Positions 57,544-64,000 of a DNA stretch of 64,000 nucleotides are shown here, one piece after another. Numbering within the stretch: the first letter of the stretch is position 1; each line of letters opens with the position of its first letter. The translations under genes were made by a program, and so were the position numbers. The stretch comes from Elephas maximus indicus (taxonomy: Eukaryota > Chordata > Mammalia > Proboscidea > Elephantidae). The DNA lies in the NCBI RefSeq assembly GCF_024166365.1, contig NC_064820.1:64891501-64955500 (forward strand), read 5' to 3'. The notes under the pieces are model-generated. The model saw nothing but the letters and a program-made list of their open reading frames with translations, was not told the DNA's origin and did no database searches.

Positions 57544-57726
57544 CACGTAAGTCACATGTCTGTTACTAATCAAGACGTTTATTGCACGTGAATCACTCCC
57601 AGCAGCAACCATACAGCAGGTTCTAGACAAACTCGTTTAAGAAACTTGCAATCAAAAGTGTACAGCATTGATGAGCATAAACAAAACCAAACAGGCAAAG
57701 TGCCATAAATTTTTCAGTGATGATAG

Positions 57727-57960
57727 TAAACATCTCTGTAGTGCTTACTATGTGTCAGGCTCTGTTGTAAGCACTTCATATGTACCATATTTTTACGCAA
57801 ATAACACGCGCCTTCTGCGTTTGTTTGCTGACCATGGCCCCCCACCACGAGGTTTGTCATAAGGGCACTATGCTAATTTTTTTTTTGCATAAAAACACAG
57901 TATTAACTCACTAATTCTCAAATCAAAAGCCCCAAGAAACCTTCCAAGGTAAGGTGACTC
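57727..57960 (+). mobile_element. MIR, split by a MITE
   Basis: GTAGTGCTTACTATGTGTCA then GGCTCTGTTGTAAGCACTTC at the left, and TATTAACTCACTAATTCTCA and AAAAGCCCCAAGAAACCTTC at the right, are one sense MIR-type repeat around 57783-57902. Confidence 0.65.
57785..57900 (+). mobile_element. 116-bp MITE with inverted ends, TA duplication
   Basis: TA at 57783-57784 and 57901-57902 flank it. The left end CCATATTTTTACGCAAATAA and the complement of the right end, CTGTGTTTTTATGCAAAAAA, match over about 20 bp, mostly with transition differences, which fits a CpG-decayed inverted repeat CCGTATTTTTACGCAAATAA. Mariner/Tc-like by its TA target; it has no coding capacity. Confidence 0.65.
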
Positions 57961-58003
57961 TCCCCTGCCAATTTTATAAGATTGATAATATCGTTTTCTT
58001 TAC

Positions 58004-58180
58004 CTGAACTCTTCGTAGGTGAGCTACACGCTCCTCTATAGAGGTCTGCAAGGCCACAGGAACTTTCAGAATCTCCTGGTAATTGTCCATGAGAAACGTC
58101 ACCAACCTAGCAGCTAATAACTCATCCAAGTCTACGTCATCCTTGGAACACAAGATGCAGCCGGAAAAGGTCTGAACCAT
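58004..58180 (-). CDS. DEPDC1B: DEPDC1B third-last coding exon
   Basis: Encodes 59 residues: [59 protein letters not shown]. These match my memory of human DEPDC1B with very few changes (for example Arg to Gly in FSRC, Leu to Val before ALQ). The Met at 58180 is internal, not a start: the acceptor CTTTTTCTAAG stands directly before it. Donor CAG|GTAAAG at 58004/58003. Phase 0 on both sides, 177 nt. This segment corresponds to the C-terminal part of the RhoGAP-like domain ([15 protein letters not shown]); DEPDC1 proteins lack the catalytic arginine finger of true RhoGAPs as far as is known, but that residue is not in this exon. Confidence 0.96.
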
Positions 58181-59015
58181 CTTAGAAAAAGAGAAAAGAA
58201 ATAGGATATTTAAATTTACATAGATGAGTTTTCTTTTCTACTCTGAACTGAGTGTAACCTAATTTGCAAAAGGTAAACTTGAATAGCCCAAGGCACAAGG
58301 TGCACATCCTACCTGGTACCTGCCCACCTTGGATGAGCTGATGTTGTCATGAACAAAACATGTGTCTCACTTACCTTACAGAGACTTAGCAGAGAGATGC
58401 TTGTCTGAGCAGTTCTTAAAGAAATCCTTTTTATGAACAATTTTAAATATATATGCATACATTAATAAGTTCTGAAAATTATGATGACCTCTATGACTTG
58501 GATCATATAGCACTTTAAGATCCAAGTACTTTATAACCATTTAGTCAAATAACATCCTAATTTCATTATTGATATTAAAAAAAAAAACCCTGATCACATA
58601 GCCTGTATGCCTCACCAATTACATTTTTTTCCATATTAACTGCTATTTTCTGTTTTCTCTAGGATTTTGGATATACATTTGACAATGACCTTTGAACATA
58701 ACCATGAGAGTTTACAAGAAGTGACTTAAGTGATGAGACTCTCTTTACAGTAAGCAGAAATAGAAAACATACTGCAGGGCTGCACAGAATTCGTATTAAC
58801 TATTCCATTCTTTATACTATCATTTAGTTTGACTTTTTTTTTCTTCTTTTCGTTTTTCTACTAATTTCATTGCTGACATACAGTGGAGGGGCAATTATTA
58901 GAGAAAAGACTCTCTATTAAGCTTTAGATACTAACACAACAGATATTCAGAGATGATCCAATTTAACAACAGCTGAGGGGAGTAATGAGGATTACAGAGG
59001 GCATCTCTATTCACA
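58181..59015. other. DEPDC1B intron, unassigned
   Basis: No exon, gene or named repeat seen; I looked for the preceding DEPDC1B exon on the minus strand without finding it. Confidence 0.45.
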
Positions 59016-59410
59016 GGAGTCCCTGGGTAGTGCAAATGGTTAACAGGCTCGGCTGCTAACCAAAAGGCTGATGGTTCAAGCCCACCCAGAAGTGCCTCGA
59101 AGAAAGACCTGACAATCTACTTCCAAAAAATCAGTCAGTGAAAACCCTCTGGAAATAAGAAGGCAGAAAGAGATAGGAGCTGGTTGAATGCACACGGGAA
59201 ATCCGGGGTGGAAAGGAGGAATGTGCGGTCACATTATAGGGATAGCAACTAGGGCCACATAACAATGTGTATACAAATTTTTGTATGACAAACTAACTTC
59301 GGCTGTAAACTTTCACCTAAAGCACAATTAAAAAAAAAAAATCCCTTTGGAGCACAGTTCTACTCTGACACACATGGGGTCATCATGAGTCTACAACAAC
59401 TGGTGGCTAC
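59016..59410 (+). mobile_element. AfroSINE variant, split by a truncated L1
   Basis: The left part 59016-59153 (AGGAGTCCCTGGGTAGTGCA, CCAGAAGTGCCTCGAAGAAA) and the right part 59341-59410 (CAGTTCTACTCTGACACACA, CATCATGAGTCTACAACAAC) form one sense SINE. Confidence 0.88.
59154..59340 (+). mobile_element. L1 3' end, 5'-truncated, nested in a SINE
   Basis: About 187 bp nearly identical in layout to the 3' end at 57220-57420 (GGAGCTGGTTGAATGCACAC, TTTTTGTATGACAAACTAAC, AAAGCACAATTAAAAA). Flanked by ACCCTCTGGA and ATCCCTTTGGA, a target duplication with one or two changes. Confidence 0.88.
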
Positions 59411-59519
59411 TATTATTATTAATACTAAGAAAATGGATAGATAAAAATGTACTTGCTCCCTAGTCCAAAATTTCAGATCTAGTCATTTACTAAAAATACA
59501 AACAGCTACTTTATAGGGC

Positions 59520-59577
59520 AGGTAGCTAGTTTGTTCTGTAAACCTTCATCTAAAGTACAATAAAAAAAAAAAAAAAA
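59520..59577 (+). mobile_element. Minimal L1 3' end
   Basis: TTCTGTAAACCTTCATCTAA then AGTACAATAAAAAAAA: only the last 40-50 bp of the same L1 3' terminus with an A-run. An extreme 5' truncation. Confidence 0.7.
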
Positions 59578-61679
59578 TTTGAGATAGATAAGTGGTTTTG
59601 CAATCTTATTTCAAAACCTATAAGCACAAGATCATGTAATTATTCATATAATTTAATAAGGCTTCATTACATTCACACATTATAGATGACACTTTATCTT
59701 CACTCACATTTAAGTGTGCAGAGACACACATGGGCAGAGACTCTACCTAGTGACCATGGGCCCCAGGGAATCTCTGAAATCTCTGAAATTGTAGACAAAA
59801 TTTTGCACATGCATTTTGTTCTGGGGAGTAGGTACAAATGTTCACCAACTTTTCAAAGAGATCCCTAGCACTCCCTGTCCATCTACCCACCCAAAAGAGA
59901 ACATGAATCATTCTACTAGGGAGTGAGTGACCCTCTGATCTTAGTCCATACTTCTAAAACTGGGCCCAGTGGCTCCCAGGGGTACAGTGGTTTACCAGGA
60001 CATGCCAAGAACATACACTCCAGGGAAGTATCAATTTTGCTTCAAGGCTTTTTTGGAGAGAAATGAGGAGGTGTAACTAGTAAGTGATTCTAAACATAAA
60101 CCCTATTTTAAAGAATGCGCTGACATACTACAAAGTAGGATTCAAAATTTTCGTGTGTTTTTATGCAAAATTGAGAAAACTTTAATAAGTATTTTCATTC
60201 ATGAGCCCTTAGACTCTACTCCCAGGGATAAATGTTCTCTCTCTCTCTCCTCACAACTTGTTTAGTCCAACTCTACATTTTACGTCTTCCTTAGTAGAGT
60301 GATTTTAATCCATTATTTTTTTTTTTATATGCTGCAGCTCTCCTACTGGTTATAGTAACAATAGCTTTGCAACCCTTTTTGTCCTGGGATTGGAGAAAAT
60401 GGAGTATTCTTGAGAGACCACTTGTCCTGTCTGATAAGCCTTTGTTCTCTTTGTGTATCAATTTAAGATGTAGAACAGGGTGCAGCAGCTCTCTACACTC
60501 AGTCTGCCCAACTCACTCTTTCCTTCCCATTACATCCTTTAAAACATGTACACCAAAAACACAACACCAGTCTAGGTGAATCCTGAGCCACAGTTGTTTA
60601 AGCAATCCTGCCTCAAACCATCTTTTGATTGCCTAAACGAGTAAACTCTATTGAATTTCATTCCAACAACTCAAGTCAGGTTACATGCTAGGAATCAACC
60701 TACCAGCGTTCGGGTGCCAAAGCCATCACACAGTGGTGGCATCTCTTTATTTAAACAGATTCTTGCCATCATCCTCATCAACAGTTGTAACTTTCTCCTG
60801 TTTTCAGGTGGCAGGAGGAGGCAGCAAATCTGAAATGCTTCAACAGCCATTTTCTCTTCCTGTAATAAACCTGATTTAGAAAAAAGTTTCCATATTTTAA
60901 AATCTATAACCTACATATGTTATATGTTATAACATATTTGTTATGTTCACATTTGTAAGAAATATTTATTACTAAAATTACATAAAATACTTTCACATAT
61001 TCAACTGTATTTGGACCAATTGATTGTGTCACTCAAAAATCAGCACCTACAACAACAAAAAAATAAAAATCCAAAAATGAAAACAACATAGAAAATATAA
61101 ACCATCAACCAGGAATACAGAACAGATACAGCCATTTCCCCCTCCCACACTCTTGACAGACGTAACGGATTTTCATAGCATTTTTTTCCCAGTGAACAGG
61201 AACAGTCAGGCTAACCCAATTCTTCCTTACTGGATACGGACATTATCAGCTCCAAGACAGCATGAGCAATAATACAAATGTGCCATTGCGGCTGAATTCA
61301 CCCCCTTGTGTTATTTCCTCATGATCAGCAGCATCACCATCCTGCATGACTCTCACAGTTTACAACAGGACTAAAGTTCCCATAGCCCACTGCAAAAGAG
61401 CTCCACTTTTTTCCAAGTAATATCCGTCAAATAACCCTTCCTCCCACACGGGCTATTTGTTTTAGCTAAGTGTACTATTTCTATCATGTTGCACACCATC
61501 TACCTCATCTTGGCTATGATTTTACCAAAAATTAGGATATTTTAATACTATATTCTCCTCAACTGTACATGCCCCTGGGCACAATCATACCCAAACCTTC
61601 TAATGAGGTGAAGCCGCTTCCACCAATGTATTTGCTCTATATTCAACATCTCCAAGTTCCCACTAGACTGACTTAGAGA
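59578..61679. other. DEPDC1B intron, unassigned
   Basis: No exon or named repeat recognised. (CT)n at 60235-60250; T-run at 60317-60326. Confidence 0.45.
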
Positions 61680-62170
61680 CAAAATCACCTTTTATTTCAT
61701 TCAATAAATATTTATTGACCACGTAAGATACGCCAGGAACTGTGCTGGGTTCTGGAGATACAAAGATATGTCAGGTCCCTTCCTTTACAGAGCTTACACA
61801 CTGTGAGAAGAAGAGACCCATAAACAAACAAGTAGCAAAGTGGAGAGGTGCTGCGAGAGATGTCCGTATGCGGCATATTAGGAAACTGAAAATCATTCAA
61901 TATGACTGAAGATATGCTCTGAAGGTGATGGTTTAGTAGAAATAAAGCCGGAAAATTGGCAGAGACGAGATCTTAGAAGGCCTTGAATGCTCTATTAAGG
62001 AGTTTGGGTTCAACCCCACAGGCAATATGGATGTGCGTGGGAGGGATGAAGAGGTGGGAGGAGGGACCTTTTATATACCAAGATCTGATCCTGGATGTAC
62101 TTCAGAAAGTTGCCTCGGATTATCGTCATTATCATCAACGCAGACTTGATTTCAATTCTACGTAATCAAA
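61680..62170 (+). repeat. Ancient mammal-wide repeat, copy 1
   Basis: Starts ATTTCATTCAATAAATATTT, continues AGAACTGTGCTGGGTTCTGG-like text (CAGGAACTGTGCTGGGTTCT), CCTTCCTTTACAGAGCTTAC, then AAGGCCTTGAATGCTCTATT. Same type as 62216-63118. Family name not certain (an L2-era repeat). Confidence 0.5.
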
Positions 62171-62215
62171 TCCATGGAAAGAAAAAAATTTATGAGCATG
62201 TTTTAACTTTTTGTC

Positions 62216-63118
62216 ATTTAGGCAATAAATATTTATTAAACCCTGCCTATATTCGAAGACTCATCTCATAGAAACCCCATAGGACAGAGTAGAACTGCCC
62301 CATAGAGTTTCCGAGGAGCACCTGGTGGATTCCAACCACTGACACTTTGGTTAGCAGCCGTAGCACTTAACCACTATGCCACCAAGTATGGGGTCGCTAT
62401 GGGGTCGCTATGAGTCGGAATCAACTTGACGGCCCTGGGTTTTTTTTTTTTTTTTTTTTATTCGAAGAGCTCATTTAAGAGAGGACATGTGGTGGGGAAT
62501 AAAACAAAATCCCTGTCTGATCTCATGGATCTAACTTCCTGGCAGAAGCGTCAAATAATAAACAAACAGATATTTAAATTGACATTAAGTGGAAAGATAC
62601 TGTAAAACACAATAAAGCAGGAAAGGAGCTGGCGGGCGATGGGATGTGCTCAGGAAAACATCTCTAGAGTTTCAGAGCAGCCTCTCTGACATTTGAGCAC
62701 AGACCTTAAGGAAATGAGAGTAAGCCATGGAAATACCGGAAGGAGGAACTTTCAAGACATGGGAAACAGGAAGTACAAAGATTGTGAACTGGGAGCAAGC
62801 TTGGAGTCTGAAGAACAGCAATCAGGACAGTGTGAAGACAGAGAAGTATATAAGGGAAAGAGAAGTCAGAAATGAGGTTAGAGATGAAGCAAAGAACCAG
62901 ATCATGCTCAGAGCCTTGTGGGCCATGGTTAAGGATTTCATTATCAGCGACCTGAGAAGCCATCGGAGGCTATGAGCAGGCGAGTCACTTGATCAGAATA
63001 TTTTTTACTCTGGCAGCTGTAAAGGGAATAGGTTGTAAAGGACTAACAGGACAGAGAAAGGCCAGCTGAGAGATTACTGCAACAGCCTAAGGAAGGCATG
63101 ATGATGTCTGTATGGAGT
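62216..63118 (+). repeat. Ancient mammal-wide repeat, copy 2, split by a SINE
   Basis: GGCAATAAATATTTATTAAA at the left, resuming after the SINE: TGACATTTGAGCACAGACCT, ACCAGATCATGCTCAGAGCC, TTGTGGGCCATGGTTAAGGA and GACCTGAGAAGCCATCGGAG. It appears to continue beyond the LTR at 63119. Confidence 0.5.
62260..62458 (+). mobile_element. AfroSINE with twin-priming (5'-inverted) structure
   Basis: A 10-bp exact duplication, TATTCGAAGA, at 62250-62259 and 62459-62468 encloses an antisense SINE body (62260-62388, TAGAAACCCCATAGGACAGA to CTATGCCACCA) followed by a sense 3' tail (about 62390-62440, GGGGTCGCTATGAGTCGGAA then TCAACTTGACGGCCCTGGG) and a 21-bp T-run. GGGGTCGCTAT is doubled at 62391-62412. 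Confidence 0.85.
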
Positions 63119-63592
63119 TGTCCTAGTCATCTAGTGCTGCTATAACAGAAATACCTCAAGTGGATGGCTTTAAAAAAGAAAAATTCATTTCTTCACATTA
63201 AAGTATGCTGAAAGTCCAAATTCAGGGTGTCAGCTCCAGAGGGAGCCTTTCTCTGTCAGCCTTCTCATCAATCTTTTCCCAGACTAGGAGCTTCTCTGCA
63301 CAGGGACCCCGGGTCCAAAGGATGCACTCTGCTCCAGGAACTGCTCTCTTGGTGGTATGAGGTTCCCCTGTCTCTCTGATTACTTCTCCCCTTTATATCT
63401 TAAGAGATTGCCTCAAGACACGACCCAGTCTTGTAGATTGAGTCTTGCCTCACTAACAAAACTTCCACTCGTTGTCCCTCATTAACATCATTGAGGCAGG
63501 TTTTACAACGTATAGGAAAATCACACAACACCAGGAAGCATAGCCCAGTCAAACTGATACATTTTTGGAAGAACATAATTCAATCCATGACA
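63119..63592 (-). mobile_element. MaLR-type solo LTR, second copy
   Basis: TGTCCTAGTCATCTAGTGCT, GCTATAACAGAAATA at the left and ATTCAATCCATGACA at the right. Antisense relative of the LTR at 9943-13533 (shared AGGAGCTTCTCTGCACAGG and GGTGGTATGAGGTTCCCC blocks). About 474 bp, TG...CA ends, no coding interior. Confidence 0.75.
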
Positions 63593-64000
63593 AGGGTTAT
63601 AGCAGTTGCAATGGTAAGAACTAGTTGGATTCAGATTTATTACTCCATAAAATCTTCCACTTTTTCCATTAAGTCTTGTATCACTATAGTCCACAAATAC
63701 CTTCTTTTACCAAATTACTAAAAACATTTTAAAAGTGAGATTTCAGTTAAATTGTAAGTAAAGAAAAAGTCTTACATCTACAAAAATGTCACAACTTTTT
63801 TTTTAAAAAAAACTTTCAGAGGTCCTGTGTCATGCATCAATAGTTAAACGGTCTCTGCGTCACAGCTTTGGCACCAAGCTCCACCACGCTAGAAGCAAAC
63901 TTTATATTGCACGTTCATATATTGTTCTGTGAATGAGACTACACATTAATTGAAAGCGTAATGGATTTGTTTTAGCAAATCATATATCCTAGTATAGTGT
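63593..64000. other. DEPDC1B intron, unassigned
   Basis: Nothing recognised. A T-run/A-run pair lies at 63797-63812. Confidence 0.4.

Larger units (their letters stand above)
38645..64000 (-). other. DEPDC1B: DEPDC1B gene, 3' part (three terminal exons and introns)
   Basis: Transcription runs right to left. The exons at 58004-58180, 47674-47859 and 39545-39706 join in phase 0 (59, 62 and 53 codons plus stop) to give the C-terminal 174 residues. Human DEPDC1B is about 529 residues, so these would be residues about 356-529, downstream of the N-terminal DEP domain and through the end of the RhoGAP-like region. Introns are 58181 to beyond 64000, 47860-58003 (10.1 kb) and 39707-47673 (8.0 kb), all packed with transposons. 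I could not find the preceding exon (ending around a GFGTRTL-type sequence) in 58181-64000. DEPDC1B is known as a cell-cycle-linked protein acting on RhoA signalling and mitotic de-adhesion; that role comes from literature knowledge, not this sequence. Confidence 0.93.

Noticed and set aside
58178-58180. The Met at 58180 as a translation start
   Set aside because: It is preceded by a splice acceptor (CTTTTTCTAAG) and corresponds to an internal Met in human DEPDC1B.
58181-64000. Further upstream DEPDC1B exons
   Set aside because: I searched the minus strand for the expected GFGTRTL/KEMPPLC-type sequence and saw none; small exons could be missed by eye, but I cannot support one.

Overview
The window is a piece of a placental-mammal nuclear genome, almost certainly afrotherian and most likely elephant or a close relative. 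The evidence is the dense load of AfroSINE-type SINEs (about 25 copies or fragments), whose 3' tail matches the 3' end of BovB/RTE-like LINEs, six RTE LINE segments, and afrotherian-looking young L1s. Ancient mammal-wide repeats (MIR, L2, MER5A-like hAT, MaLR LTRs) lie underneath.

The only gene I can support is DEPDC1B (DEP domain-containing 1B), on the minus strand. Its last three coding exons lie at 58004-58180, 47674-47859 and 39545-39706. They have intact GT/AG sites, splice in phase 0 at both joints, and end in a TAA stop. The 3' UTR runs towards lower coordinates, with poly(A) signals near 38670. Earlier exons are not visible up to 64000 and should lie beyond the window. In human, DEPDC1B lies between PDE4D/PART1 and ELOVL7 on chromosome 5q12, so 1-38.6 kb is probably the intergenic space on the PDE4D side.

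Layout: 1-6.2 kb holds SINEs, a MaLR LTR, a Tigger-like repeat and two minus-strand RTE segments. 6.5-7.5 kb is a MER5A-like element split by two opposed SINEs. 9.8-16.1 kb is a four-level nest (AfroSINE in RTE in MaLR LTR in RTE). 16-26 kb is sparse, with LTRs and an L2. 25.7-26.1 kb is a tRNA-Gly-headed composite SINE. 27.4-28.4 kb holds L1 3' ends and 29.8-31.6 kb an RTE. 31.6-33.4 kb is repeat-poor. 35-38 kb is an old L1. DEPDC1B follows from about 38.6 kb to the end. Its introns hold a probable 5.5-kb L1 3'-transduction insertion (40.6-46.1 kb), a 5.4-kb L1 inserted in a SINE (52.0-57.4 kb), a small MITE inside a MIR, and a SINE with twin-priming structure (62.25 kb).

I see no bacterial, CRISPR or phage-like system and no convincing new protein-coding system. 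The second-look material is mostly transposon biology: the 3' transduction, the nested insertions, the SINE/RTE tail relationship and the inverted RTE pair. One speculative repeat-poor stretch, 32.6-33.25 kb, contains open frames with a membrane-segment-like peptide. Repeat family names come from remembered consensus features, not from a database search.
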